Positions 46,836-55,944 are shown, counted from the first letter of the stretch. The stretch: 64,000 bases of DNA from Succinivibrio dextrinosolvens (GCF_900116345.1 NZ_FPAH01000013.1:1-64000), one strand, 5' to 3'. Program-made: numbers and translations. Notes: a model not told the origin generated them from the letters alone.

Positions 46836-48353
46836 TTAGTAACCGGCTTCATTTAATCTTACAAAACCGTCACAGCCGATTTTTCCTCCTAAATCACAGC
46901 TTTTCTTGAAATAATCTTTTGCTTCTTTAAAATCCTGTTCAACGCCCTGACCCTGTTCATATAAAGAACCAAGATTCGAGCAACCTGTAGCGTTGTTCAT
47001 CTCACATCCTTTCTCATATAAGGTTTTAGCGGTTTTATAATCTACCTCAACTCCCTGTCCTAAAGCGAACAGTGCTCCAAGATTTACACAGCCATGGGAA
47101 TCGTTAAGTCCACAGGATTTCTCATAGTACTCTTTTGCTTTTAAGTAATCCTGTTTAACGCCATCTCCGTTTTCATAGAGATAACCCAGGCTCTTACAAC
47201 CTCTGCCTTCATCTAAATCACAGGCCTTGGTGTAATAGGAAAGGGCTTTATTGAAATCTATTTGAACTCCTTCTCCCACATCATACATATAGCCAAGACC
47301 GGTACATCCGGTTGCTTCATTAAGGTTGCAGGCTTTCTCATAGAGCTCTTTTGTTTTCTGATAATCCTGATCCACACCTTGTCCATTGTCATAAAGAAGT
47401 CCCAGATTTCTACATGCCCAGCCATCATTTAATTTGCAGGCCATCTCGTAATACTCTCTGGCTTTTGCGTAGTCCTGAGCTACACCTTTTCCATTATCAT
47501 ACATGAAGCCAAGATAAGCGCAGCCGCTTTCCTCCATTAGATCACAGGCCTTTTCATAGTACGTTTTGGCTTTATCGTAATCTTGAGTAACAGCCTGTCC
47601 TTTAAAATAGTATATTCCCAAGTTTCGGCAGCCATAGCCATATTTCAGGGAACAGGCTTTTTCGGTATATTCACGTGCTTTGTCATAGTCCTGAAACTCA
47701 CCCTCAGCCTGATAGTACATCACTCCAAGGTTAGCGCAACCTTCCGCGTCGTTAAGATCACATGCCTTTTTGAAATACTCTTCAGCCTTTTCAAAATCCT
47801 GTGGTTCTCCTATTGCAAACAGATAAATAACTCCAAGCATAGTTAAAGCTTCTGCTTTATCTTCACCATTTAAATTCTGGTTGGCTATCTCAAAAGATTT
47901 TTTGTAATACTGTTCTGCCTTGATTTCATCTTTATCTGTGATAATACCGTCTTCATAAGCCTTTCCTACTACATAGCAGGCACTGGTGTTAGGTATTTCA
48001 CAGCCTTTTATGTAGCTATCCATTGCATCCTTATTTGTTTTTCCCTCTATAAATCCTCTCTCGTACAGAATTCCAAGATCAATACAGCTTGAAGCCAGTT
48101 TCAGTTCACAACCTCTTTTGAACATTCTCTGTGCTTCGAAATGATCTGTTGTTTTGGAATGTATGTTTGCATATTTCTTTCCTGCTAGCCAGCAAGCCTC
48201 TCCGTTGTCTCCTGCGCACATTGCTTTAAGCTTTTCTAATGACAAGTGTCTTATATCATGCGCTGAACTTCTCTCAACAGGTTTTGGCGTATTACCTGCA
48301 AATACAGAAAAAGTACAGGCTAGAAGCAGTGAAGCGATAAGAGTTTTTTTCAT
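46836..48353 (-). CDS. Large secreted Cys-paired Sel1-repeat protein (Hcp-like)
   Basis: A 505-residue protein with a signal peptide (MKKTLIASLLLACTFSVFAG, cut near residue 20) and about 13 Sel1 repeats. Twelve have paired Cys eight residues apart (such as ACDLNDAEGC, ACNLNEATGC, GCEMNNATGC), while one (around residues 140-165) lacks them. This is the Helicobacter Hcp pattern with one disulphide per repeat. It is probably periplasmic or secreted and binds other proteins; the partner is unknown. Related in layout to the 303-residue protein at 3.4 kb. Confidence 0.87.
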   Translation of the reverse strand: MKKTLIASLLLACTFSVFAGNTPKPVERSSAHDIRHLSLEKLKAMCAGDNGEACWLAGKKYANIHSKTTDHFEAQRMFKRGCELKLASSCIDLGILYERGFIEGKTNKDAMDSYIKGCEIPNTSACYVVGKAYEDGIITDKDEIKAEQYYKKSFEIANQNLNGEDKAEALTMLGVIYLFAIGEPQDFEKAEEYFKKACDLNDAEGCANLGVMYYQAEGEFQDYDKAREYTEKACSLKYGYGCRNLGIYYFKGQAVTQDYDKAKTYYEKACDLMEESGCAYLGFMYDNGKGVAQDYAKAREYYEMACKLNDGWACRNLGLLYDNGQGVDQDYQKTKELYEKACNLNEATGCTGLGYMYDVGEGVQIDFNKALSYYTKACDLDEGRGCKSLGYLYENGDGVKQDYLKAKEYYEKSCGLNDSHGCVNLGALFALGQGVEVDYKTAKTLYEKGCEMNNATGCSNLGSLYEQGQGVEQDFKEAKDYFKKSCDLGGKIGCDGFVRLNEAGY

Positions 48354-48576
48354 AGATAACCTCTGTTCTCAGAGAAGAGTAGACTAGAAGTTTAAGCTGT
48401 CGAGCTTTTTAATAGAAGTATCGAATAGGTAAATTTGAATCGCAAGTGCGAGCTAACGTAAATGTGTATCGCCTTAAATATCTGTATAAGAATGTTTGAC
48501 GAAAAGAAAAATTAAAAGTCAGAAAATAACTATTGTGATACAAGAAAGAGGAAAGCAAAAGATAAGAACTTAAGAA

Positions 48577-48669
48577 TGGCGGAGAAAAGGGGATTTGAAC
48601 CCCTGAACCGCCGATAAGGCGATTGTCGCATTTCGAGTGCGATGCATTCAACCGCTCTGCCATTTCTCC
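48577..48669 (-). tRNA. tRNA-Ser (CGA)
   Basis: A 93-base tRNA with the long variable arm of serine tRNAs. Acceptor GGAGAAA/TTTCTCC, anticodon loop CTCGAAA with anticodon CGA, T-arm GGTTCAAATCC, discriminator G and encoded CCA. CGA reads UCG codons. Confidence 0.95.
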
Positions 48670-48678
48670 GTAAGCACA

Positions 48679-48706
48679 ATTATATGCAAATACCAAACAA
48701 AATCAA
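48679..48706 (-). promoter_or_regulatory. Promoter of tRNA-Ser
   Basis: Minus-strand TTGATT (48701-48706) and consensus TATAAT (48679-48684) with a 16-base spacer, 9 bases before the tRNA start. Confidence 0.75.
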
Positions 48707-48726
48707 ATAGTAAGAGGGTAAGAGAT

Positions 48727-49431
48727 TTATTTTCGTTTTAATTTTCTGATCTCGTCTTTCTTTTCCTTACATATATAGTTGGATTCGGTAATCTTCTGTA
48801 GAGCTTTGTTATAGGTTAAATTATCAAGAGTAATGGCTTTAATCTTATCTAGAATATGTGGCCCGTTTTTAGTATATAGAGTTGCAATCAGCCAGGCTAC
48901 TCCCATATGGACGTAGTATTCTTCAGTATTTATCTGATCTAGATATGAAATGATCTCATCTTCGTACAGTGGTGAACAGAAATACATCAGAGCCATAACA
49001 CAGGCATATCTAACTGTATAAGGTGAGCTTTTATTCTTAAAACATTTCCTTATAAAAGAGAAATACTGTTCTTGATGCTCTTTGGCTTTTTTTAGTTCTG
49101 AACAAAAGCCGTCACAGATAGCCCAGCCATCAAGGTAATTAAGAAATTCGTTAACATAGGTTATTCTCTGGTTCTCATCAATTTTTGCTCTGGCAATAAA
49201 GATTGCTCTGCAGAGTTTTTCCTCAAAGTAAGGCTCCTTAGGCAGAGGAGATTGTAATAGTTCTTCCTGGGGAAATTCTTTTAGGTAGGATAGGGCAAGT
49301 TTTCTGACCTGAGGAATTCTGACTCCTAACATTTTTACATTAGGACTTAGTTTTTCAGAAAATTCTCTGTAAGAGTCTTCTTTTATTTTGAATAGATCTG
49401 CTCTCAGATCCTTCCATGCAAACTTTTTCAT
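48727..49431 (-). CDS. AlkD-like DNA alkylation repair protein
   Basis: A 234-residue protein of the AlkD family, made of helical HEAT-like repeats. The start region (SPNVKMLGVRIPQVRKLAL) and the middle WAICDGFCSELKKA are typical. AlkD-type glycosylases remove bulky or positively charged alkylated bases; many relatives lack proven activity, so function is by family only. The gene is monocistronic and divergent from the LacI gene. Confidence 0.82.
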   Translation of the reverse strand: MKKFAWKDLRADLFKIKEDSYREFSEKLSPNVKMLGVRIPQVRKLALSYLKEFPQEELLQSPLPKEPYFEEKLCRAIFIARAKIDENQRITYVNEFLNYLDGWAICDGFCSELKKAKEHQEQYFSFIRKCFKNKSSPYTVRYACVMALMYFCSPLYEDEIISYLDQINTEEYYVHMGVAWLIATLYTKNGPHILDKIKAITLDNLTYNKALQKITESNYICKEKKDEIRKLKRK

Positions 49432-49726
49432 AGTATTTACGAATTACTCTATTTTATTTTGAAATATATAACCTTTTACAACTTATCTGTCTGTAAATTA
49501 GCAATATACCTTCTCTGACATTAACGTCTTATAAAAATTGTTTCGTATTTTCATAAGTATCAATTGTTTAATAAAATCTCATTATTTATTAAATAGTTAT
49601 ATCTGAATGCAAAATTAAGTAATGCACGATAATTTTCGTTTATAAATAAAATTGCTATCTACTACGCAAATATAAGGCAAAGTTATGCAATTTTTAGTAA
49701 AATAATATGATAATAAATAATAATAT
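49432..49726. other. Divergent alkD/LacI region
   Basis: About 295 AT-rich bases between alkD and the LacI operator. It holds the alkD promoter on the minus strand, not identified. No small gene seen. Confidence 0.4.
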
Positions 49727-49740
49727 TGTAACCGTTTGCG
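49727..49740 (+). promoter_or_regulatory. LacI-type operator at its own gene
   Basis: TGTAACCGTTTGCG fits the 14-bp palindrome shared with araD and ytfQ. It ends 19 bases before the regulator's ATG, near the ribosome site, so the protein should repress its own gene. Confidence 0.7.
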
Positions 49741-49759
49741 AATTTTTACGAGGAAACAA

Positions 49760-50788
49760 ATGAGCGTCACCTTAAAAGACCTAGCAAAAGCATCTGGCGT
49801 TTCAATTGGTACTGTTTCACGCGCACTTAATGATAAGAATGAAGTAAGCGCAAAAACATCAGAAAGAATCCGTCAGCTTGCTCAGGAATTGGGGTATATT
49901 CCGAATCGTGCAGGTCGAGCTTTATCTTCTCAGAAAAGCATTAACTATGTTGGTATCGTAATTCCAAGTATAAACTCTCCTTTCTTTGATGATATCAAAA
50001 AAGGCATTGAGATGGCTTTAAAGGAGTTCAAAGATCTTGGAATTGATGTGATTATCAAAGAGCAGGAAGGCTGGAGTGTGGACACCCAGATCAGAGCATT
50101 AGATGAACTGGAGAATTCTGGATGTAAGGCTTTTGTTTTGTGTTCTGTGGATTCTGAAAAAATCAGAGATAAGATATCAGAATTGTCTGATAAAGGCTAT
50201 CCGGTTGTTCTTCTGAATAATGATCTTCCTGGTACCAAGAGATTATGTTTTGTTGGTCCTGATTATCTGAAGTCAGGCAAGGTTGCCGCTGCTATGGTTG
50301 ATAAATGTCATCCTGGCATTCCTCTAAAGATCCTTGTGGTTGTAGGCTACAAGTCTCACCTAGGCCACAAGACCAGACTTGACGGTTTTATTTCAGAACT
50401 TAAGTCTAGAAGACAGGATTATGAGATTGTCGATGTAATCGAGGGTAATGATCAGGATATTATTACCCAGCAGGTTACTATGAAGGCATTTATGAAGCAT
50501 CCTGAGGTTAATGTCGTTTATATGGCAACAGGTTCAGGTGTTTCTGGTTTAGGTGCAGCAATCATTGCAGATTCTGAGCACAAACGTTTTATTCTTGCCT
50601 GTGACGAGATTTATACTACCAAGGAACTGGTGAAGAACGATATTATTGATTTCGTAATCTGTCAGTCTCCTGTAGTACAGGGATATCAGGTTATCAAGAA
50701 ACTTCACGATTACCTTAATAAGATAGGAAATCTTCCAGAAGACTATATCGTGGATACAGTTATAAAGGTTAAGAGTCACTTCGATTAA
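49760..50788 (+). CDS. LacI/GalR-family transcriptional regulator
   Basis: A 342-residue LacI-family regulator. The ATG at 49760 is chosen because GAGGAAAC lies just upstream; an in-frame start 8 codons earlier overlaps the operator. The HTH is near residues 1-55 (TLKDLAKASGVSIGTVSRALN), with the hinge helix around GRALSS, followed by a periplasmic-binding-protein-like sugar domain (about 60-342). It resembles RbsR- and CcpA-type members but its ligand is not evident. Shared operators suggest it regulates araD and the ytfQ transporter, so a pentose or furanose is plausible. Confidence 0.88.
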   Translation: MSVTLKDLAKASGVSIGTVSRALNDKNEVSAKTSERIRQLAQELGYIPNRAGRALSSQKSINYVGIVIPSINSPFFDDIKKGIEMALKEFKDLGIDVIIKEQEGWSVDTQIRALDELENSGCKAFVLCSVDSEKIRDKISELSDKGYPVVLLNNDLPGTKRLCFVGPDYLKSGKVAAAMVDKCHPGIPLKILVVVGYKSHLGHKTRLDGFISELKSRRQDYEIVDVIEGNDQDIITQQVTMKAFMKHPEVNVVYMATGSGVSGLGAAIIADSEHKRFILACDEIYTTKELVKNDIIDFVICQSPVVQGYQVIKKLHDYLNKIGNLPEDYIVDTVIKVKSHFD

Positions 50789-50810
50789 CAATCATTGTAT
50801 TAGTTTTAGG

Positions 50811-50841
50811 TCCCACAGTATTAACACTGTGGGATTTTTTT
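50811..50841 (+). terminator. Terminator of the LacI-family gene
   Basis: Perfect 9-bp stem TCCCACAGT/ACTGTGGGA with a 6-base loop, followed by seven T. Confidence 0.92.
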
Positions 50842-51097
50842 CCCCTGTAGACTTGGTTCTATTCGAAGCTTGTAATCTTTTTTATTTTGAGTTTTGCTTT
50901 TCTCTATTCTGTCGAGCTGACTAGTATTATCCTGCAAACTCAATATATTCAATACATTTTGTTTGCTGTGTCGCTGTTTAAAAGAATAAGTTTGGTATTC
51001 TGCTGTAAAAACTTGATGCTTTGGAAGGAACAGCGGAGAAGGTTGCTTTACAATAAACTCTTTGCTACCTGTAGTTGGGCAGAAGACAGCTAAAAAG
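50842..51097. other. Non-coding stretch between the LacI gene and araD
   Basis: About 255 bases between two convergent genes. Short overlapping reading frames exist on both strands but none has a ribosome site or familiar features, so no gene is called. Confidence 0.5.
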
Positions 51098-51129
51098 AAA
51101 AAGGACCTAAACATCATATGCTTAGGCCA
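51098..51129 (-). terminator. Terminator of araD
   Basis: Minus-strand GGCCTAA/TTAGG-T-CC stem with one bulge and a long loop, followed by five T. Moderately convincing. Confidence 0.6.
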
Positions 51130-51174
51130 CAAATTAAAGAACTACGTATTTTGAGAGTTTACTTTTATTTAATG

Positions 51175-51882
51175 CTAATTCTTTTTAATCTGTCCGTAGT
51201 AAGCGTTGGCACCGTGCTTACGTAGGTAGTGCTTATCGAGCAGATCCTGCTGCATTGGTTGCAGATCTGGTCTTAGAGTTAATGAGTGATATGCCATAAA
51301 TGCAACTTCTTCTAGAACAACAGCATTGTAAACGGCATTAGCAGGTGATTTTCCCCAAACGAATGGTCCATGTGAGTAAACTACACAGGCAGGGACATCC
51401 TTCATGTTGATGTTGCGATTCTTAAAGGTTTCGACGATTACTTTACCGGTCTCAAGTTCATATTCGCTCTCGATTTCCTGCTTTGTCATTTTTCTGGTAC
51501 ATGGAATTGCACCGTAATAGTAGTCAGCTCCGGTAGTGCCTAATGCAGGAATATCCATTCCAGCCTGTGCAAATGATGTTGCATTGCGTGAATGAGTGTG
51601 AACAACACCCTGGATATCTGGGCAGGCACGATATAATTCTAAGTGAGTTGGAGTATCTGTAGATGGATTTAAGTCACCTTCAACTGTTTCACCAGTTTTA
51701 AGATCAACTACAACCATATCCTCAACCTTCATGGTTTCATAATCAACTCCTGATGGTTTAATTACAACCAGACCAGACTTTCTGTCGATTCCTGAAACGT
51801 TACCCCAGGTGAAGGTTACTAAGCCATGCTTAGGTAAATCTAAGTTGGCGTCAAATACGGCCTTTTTTAAATCTTCTAACAT
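51175..51882 (-). CDS. araD: L-ribulose-5-phosphate 4-epimerase
   Basis: A 235-residue AraD-type enzyme, which converts L-ribulose-5-P to D-xylulose-5-P, the last step in arabinose use. It matches E. coli AraD (231 residues) closely, with [14 protein letters not shown], the metal-binding [13 protein letters not shown] and the end [18 protein letters not shown]. UlaF and SgbE are close relatives, so ascorbate or xylulose use cannot be excluded. araA and araB are not in the window. An operator for the LacI-family protein lies 185 bases upstream. Confidence 0.9.
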   Translation of the reverse strand: MLEDLKKAVFDANLDLPKHGLVTFTWGNVSGIDRKSGLVVIKPSGVDYETMKVEDMVVVDLKTGETVEGDLNPSTDTPTHLELYRACPDIQGVVHTHSRNATSFAQAGMDIPALGTTGADYYYGAIPCTRKMTKQEIESEYELETGKVIVETFKNRNINMKDVPACVVYSHGPFVWGKSPANAVYNAVVLEEVAFMAYHSLTLRPDLQPMQQDLLDKHYLRKHGANAYYGQIKKN

Positions 51883-52066
51883 TTTTTACTCCGAGTTTTA
51901 TTATGTATTGATGTTGTGATTTTGTGATGAATTATTATCTTCGCTTTTTTGTATAAGGGTATTGTACGCTAATTTTTCTTTAAGAAAAGTGGTAAAAGTA
52001 TGATCTATGCAAAATATTTTAGATATAAATATTTAAACACTTATAAAACAATAAGTTAATTTTATT

Positions 52067-52080
52067 CGCAAACGATTGCA
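52067..52080 (-). promoter_or_regulatory. LacI-type operator upstream of araD
   Basis: On the minus strand this reads TGCAATCGTTTGCG, matching the shared palindrome at 12 of 14 positions with the LacI-gene copy. It sits 8 bases past the yfcH end and 185 bases before araD. Confidence 0.72.
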
Positions 52081-52087
52081 ATTTATT

Positions 52088-52909
52088 CTAAAAATGGTCA
52101 AAAATAAAACCGTTTACTTTTAACGTTCCCGGAATAATTCTCTGATTTGTCAAAAGAAGCTCTCCTCTTTTATCGAATTTTAAAGCGAATTTTGGAAGGG
52201 GAATGGTTAGATATTTTGCAGATGAGGAAAGCTTTAAGAGCTCATTTGCTGTGAGAAAATGGTCTGAACAGAGATTAATTATTCCTGGGATTTTATTTTT
52301 GATGATAAGTCCGATTGCTCTGGAACAGTCTTCAACTGAGAGATAGGGAATATAGTTGCTGCCACCTATTATATGTAATGTTGGAAGATACTTAATATTC
52401 TCAACAAGCCCTCCACCTGCACCGACTACTACTCCGATTCTGAGGATACTTACTGTGGTTTTAAACGTATCTTTAAGATCATTGGCTTTTCTTTCTATAG
52501 CCTTGCAGATATCTGCATATACGGAGTCAGCTAGTTCTCCTTTTTCATCCTGTTCACTGTTGTCTTTATAGATACCTGTGGCGCTGGCCTGAATGAAGTG
52601 GGAGGGAAATTTATCCGCATATTTCTTTGCAAGAAGCTCAATCGTCTCAAGTCTTGAGTTTAGGATTTGGGAAAGTCTATTGCTGGTTAATCTATTCTTT
52701 GCGATTGATTCTCCTGCAAGATTAACTATTACGTCAACCTCAGGGAAATCATCCCGTGCTGTTAAGACTTTAACGTCTGGGGTAAATCCAAGATTATTCT
52801 TTATCTGGTTTTGATGGGAATATACGAAGAGGGTATTGTTCTGTTTTTTTAAAAGGGTAATCAGCTCTCGTCCTACAAAGCCAGAACCTCCTGTAACCAG
52901 AACCCGCAT
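52088..52909 (-). CDS. YfcH-like NAD(P)-binding epimerase (TIGR01777 type)
   Basis: A 273-residue extended-SDR protein. The dinucleotide fold is TGGSGFVGRELI at the start; VIVNLAGESIAKNR and FIQASATGIYKDN are typical for the YfcH/TIGR01777 family. The family's substrate is unknown, although plant relatives act in chloroplast division and sugar metabolism. The end (about 240-273) carries the family's DUF1731 domain. It is followed by the araD operator region but has no evident link to arabinose use. Confidence 0.8.
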   Translation of the reverse strand: MRVLVTGGSGFVGRELITLLKKQNNTLFVYSHQNQIKNNLGFTPDVKVLTARDDFPEVDVIVNLAGESIAKNRLTSNRLSQILNSRLETIELLAKKYADKFPSHFIQASATGIYKDNSEQDEKGELADSVYADICKAIERKANDLKDTFKTTVSILRIGVVVGAGGGLVENIKYLPTLHIIGGSNYIPYLSVEDCSRAIGLIIKNKIPGIINLCSDHFLTANELLKLSSSAKYLTIPLPKFALKFDKRGELLLTNQRIIPGTLKVNGFIFDHF

Positions 52910-52966
52910 GATTTTATCTCCTTATATATAACCTTTTTAAATTATAGTCAGCCATATATCCAAAAT

Positions 52967-52988
52967 AAAAGCAGCCTAAGCTGCTTTT
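52967..52988 (-). terminator. Terminator of pta
   Basis: Perfect 9-bp stem AAAAGCAGC/GCTGCTTTT with a 4-base loop, followed on the minus strand by a T-rich tail, 37 bases after the pta stop. Confidence 0.85.
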
Positions 52989-53024
52989 ACTTATAACATA
53001 ATATAGGTAATTCAGGATACTGAA

Positions 53025-54998
53025 TTAGTCCTTAACCTGAGTAGCCTGAATTGCGGTAACTGCAACAGTGTAGATGATGTCATCAACTAAAGCACCACGA
53101 GACAGATCGTTAACAGGTCTCTTCATACCCTGTAACATAGGGCCGATAGAAACAAGTTTAGCTGAACGCTGAACTGCCTTGTAAACAGTGTTACCGGTTG
53201 ACAGGTTAGGGAAGATGAATACGGTAGCCTTACCAGCAACTGGTGAACCAGGAGCCTTCTGAGCAGCAACGTCTGGCATTACAGCAGCGTCGTACTGTAG
53301 AGGACCGTCAACTGCGATATCAGGACGCTTTGAACGAACTAAAGCAGTAGCTTCCTTCATCATGTCAACATCTGCGCCTTTACCTGAGTTGATGGTTGAA
53401 TAGGTAATCATTGCAACTCTTGGATCAATACCGAATGCCTTAGCGGTATCTGCAGACTGGATAGCAATTTCAGAAATCTCTTCAGCGGTTGGATTGATGT
53501 TCAGAGCACAGTCACCGTATACATAAACCTGCTCATCCATCAGCATGAAGAAGATAGCTGAAACAAGCTTTGCACCAGGAGCTGTCTTTAGAATCTGCAG
53601 AGCAGGACGAATGGTGTTTGCTGTGGTGTGAACTGCACCTGATACAAGTCCATCTAATTCCTTGCTGTCGATCATCATGGTTGCCAAGAATACGTTGTCC
53701 TGTAACATTTCAAGAGCCTGCTCTGGGGTTACGCCCTTAGCCTTACGTAGCTCAACCAGTCTGTCTACATACTTCTCACGAACTGCATCTGGATCAACGA
53801 ACTCAACGTTTTCACCTAGAGTTACGCCCTGAGCCTTTGCTACCTCTAAGATTTTGTCTTTCTTACCGAACAGTACAGGAACTGCGATATTCTGCTCTGC
53901 AACCTTAGCTGCTGCACATACGGTACGTGGCTCATCACCCTCTGGAAGAGCGATCTTCTTGTGAGCTGCTCTTGCAAGAGCGGTCAGCTTGCTGCGGAAT
54001 GCTGCTGGGCTCATTAGAGGAGTTGTCTTCTCTTCAAGATTCTTGATTAAATCGATTGCCTTAGCATCAAAGTCCTTTGAAGACTTCTCTTCGATCAGCT
54101 TCTTCTGCTCTTCGTCGTCTCTTAACTGAGCTGGGAACTCAGCTAAAGCCTGAGCAACTGACCATAGAGGCTTCTCAGTGGTAATAACAGTTGCACCTTC
54201 AACTGAACCGGTAACACCGTCGGTCAGAATAACGGTCTTAGCATCGGTCTTTACTGGTACAGTGTCAGTTACAAGTACAGCTTTCTCTTTTGCGGTCTCG
54301 TTTGATAGAGCAACCTTGTATGAACGGACATTCTCGTCACCTGAAGCAATCTTGGCATCGATAAACTGAGCAATGTCCTTTGCTCTAGGAGCATAGTAAG
54401 CTACATCGAAGTTAACATTAGCGATAAAATCTGTTAGAACTTCATCTTCATTCTTAACAGCACATGCTGCACCGCACTTGTCACAGCCTGATAGAACCAG
54501 CTTCTTGTTGCCCTTTGCATCTCTTGGGGCTTTATCATTCAGAAGAATGGTGCCTAAGTGCTGATTCTTACCTGCGTTGCCGAAGTAAAGAAGAGTTGCA
54601 TCAATTGCGCTCTTTGCGCACTTGCACTTGCCTGATACTACAGAAATAATATTTGCATCAAAAGCGTGGCAGATTTCTGCGTTAATCTCGTTAACGTTGA
54701 AAGGAGCGTCAGTTACACCTTCAATAACAATTACATCATATTTGTTTGCATCGTTTAGAGCGTTGTAGTTGGCAACGATTGCCTCGATAACCTCTGACTT
54801 GTTCCCCTCAGAAAGCTTCTTAGCTGCACAGCACTTGTTTAAAGAGGTGTTTGAACACTCTTTTCTGCAGCAGCTGTAGAAAGGGGTGAAAAGAGCAGCC
54901 TTAACGCCGTTGTCGTTTAAAGCTTTTACTAAACCTAAAGATGCAGTAAAAATACCAGAAGTCTTACCTGCTGGCACTAGCATAACATTACGTGACAC
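53025..54998 (-). CDS. pta: Phosphate acetyltransferase with a Cys-rich N-terminal domain
   Basis: A 657-residue Pta, which interconverts acetyl-CoA and acetyl-phosphate. The start is GTG at 54996-54998, with GGAG six bases upstream, giving MSRNVMLVPAG like E. coli (MSRIIMLIPTG). The C-terminal catalytic domain (about residues 330-657) is very conserved, including ALPEGDEPRTV and PVAGKATVFIFPNL. The N-terminal half is shorter than in E. coli (714 residues total) and has 11 Cys in clusters (SCC, KCC, KCKC, GCDKCGAAC) within residues 40-190. E. coli Pta lacks these. ackA is not adjacent; yfbV is divergent upstream. Confidence 0.95.
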   Translation of the reverse strand: MSRNVMLVPAGKTSGIFTASLGLVKALNDNGVKAALFTPFYSCCRKECSNTSLNKCCAAKKLSEGNKSEVIEAIVANYNALNDANKYDVIVIEGVTDAPFNVNEINAEICHAFDANIISVVSGKCKCAKSAIDATLLYFGNAGKNQHLGTILLNDKAPRDAKGNKKLVLSGCDKCGAACAVKNEDEVLTDFIANVNFDVAYYAPRAKDIAQFIDAKIASGDENVRSYKVALSNETAKEKAVLVTDTVPVKTDAKTVILTDGVTGSVEGATVITTEKPLWSVAQALAEFPAQLRDDEEQKKLIEEKSSKDFDAKAIDLIKNLEEKTTPLMSPAAFRSKLTALARAAHKKIALPEGDEPRTVCAAAKVAEQNIAVPVLFGKKDKILEVAKAQGVTLGENVEFVDPDAVREKYVDRLVELRKAKGVTPEQALEMLQDNVFLATMMIDSKELDGLVSGAVHTTANTIRPALQILKTAPGAKLVSAIFFMLMDEQVYVYGDCALNINPTAEEISEIAIQSADTAKAFGIDPRVAMITYSTINSGKGADVDMMKEATALVRSKRPDIAVDGPLQYDAAVMPDVAAQKAPGSPVAGKATVFIFPNLSTGNTVYKAVQRSAKLVSIGPMLQGMKRPVNDLSRGALVDDIIYTVAVTAIQATQVKD

Positions 54999-55200
54999 TT
55001 GTGACTCCATACTTGCCAAAATTGAAATTATTTCTTACACAGGGATATGATCCAAGCATATTAACCGTAAGATTATAACATACGGCATAAATGCAGATTC
55101 GCTATAAAACGATCAGATCGATTTTTTGTATAGTAGATTGCGTTTTTACGGTAACTATTTATAGAATTATTAAAAAAGAAAATTATTTTAAGGATAGCCG

Positions 55201-55653
55201 GTGAATATTGTTAAAAAAATCAAAGTTGGAATTCAGTACATGAATGACTGGCCTCTTGAGCCATTGTTAAATCCTGTTTTTCCTGAGTGCCGTGTAAAAA
55301 GAGCGATTATTGCTGGACGAAAAATATTACCACCTTTTATTGTTTTTATTCTTTTCTGGGCTGTATATCAGGGAGGTGGTTTTAAAGGGATCCCCATGCT
55401 GTTTGCTTTATCCTCGAACTTTCCTGTAACCCTAGTCTGTGTTATTTTTCTGATGCTTATGCCTCTTCAGGGGTATCTGTGGTTTTATAAAAGAGCCATA
55501 ACAAAACTTAACGATCGTCAGAAGGATTTCTATCTTCTCGTCTGTACAAAGCTCGAAAAACAGCCTGCTTTAAATCCAACCATGCTTGATCTGGAAAAGG
55601 CCATTAATGCCTGTATTAAAACTCTAGGTGTTGATTTACTGAAAAAACTGTAA
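55201..55653 (+). CDS. yfbV: YfbV/UPF0208 inner membrane protein
   Basis: A 150-residue membrane protein with two membrane segments (about residues 40-60 and 72-95). WPLEPLLNPVFPECRVK and the end KAINACIKTLGVDLL match the UPF0208 family; E. coli YfbV is 151 residues. The start is GTG with AAGGATAG upstream. In E. coli it precedes ackA-pta in the same direction; here it is divergent from pta. It is linked to chromosome terminus organisation in E. coli, though this is not settled. Confidence 0.88.
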   Translation: MNIVKKIKVGIQYMNDWPLEPLLNPVFPECRVKRAIIAGRKILPPFIVFILFWAVYQGGGFKGIPMLFALSSNFPVTLVCVIFLMLMPLQGYLWFYKRAITKLNDRQKDFYLLVCTKLEKQPALNPTMLDLEKAINACIKTLGVDLLKKL

Positions 55654-55679
55654 ATTGCGAATTTCTGAAAATTTATCTC

Positions 55680-55693
55680 TGTAATCGTTTGCA
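55680..55693 (+). promoter_or_regulatory. LacI-type operator, distal site of ytfQ
   Basis: TGTAATCGTTTGCA is the best match to the shared palindrome (TGNAANCGNTTNCA at every fixed position). It lies 322 bases before ytfQ, just after yfbV. Confidence 0.75.
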
Positions 55694-55811
55694 TATATGT
55701 AAAAATATTCACATCTAAGACTTCTTTGTATTTAATAAAACATGCTAATATATCTATAAATCAAAGAATTAGATTTTAGATAGAACTAAATATGAGAAAA
55801 TGGTACGTTTC

Positions 55812-55825
55812 CGTAAAGGTTTACG
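55812..55825 (+). promoter_or_regulatory. Palindrome in the ytfQ leader
   Basis: CGTAAA-GG-TTTACG is a perfect 6-bp inverted repeat with a 2-base centre. It differs from the LacI-type site (GG instead of a CG centre) and could bind a second regulator. Confidence 0.4.
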
Positions 55826-55930
55826 TATTATTTTTGAAGTAACTCAAACTTTTTTTGAATAAAACGCAAAAAATGTAAAAGTGTGTCACGTTTTCTTTAA
55901 TCTTGAATTCGTTTTGATTGTGCTCTGTCA

Positions 55931-55944
55931 TACAATCGTTTAAC
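55931..55944 (+). promoter_or_regulatory. Weaker LacI-type operator, proximal site of ytfQ
   Basis: TACAATCGTTTAAC keeps the central CAATCGTTT core but loses several outer bases. It lies 70 bases before ytfQ and could be an auxiliary operator for looping with the site at 55680. Confidence 0.45.

Noticed and set aside
48409..48696. 95-residue minus-strand reading frame
   Set aside because: It runs through the tRNA-Ser gene and has no ribosome site.
55791..55841. 16-codon frame before ytfQ (starts MRKWYV)
   Set aside because: Too short, no clear ribosome site, no attenuator structure to make it a leader peptide.
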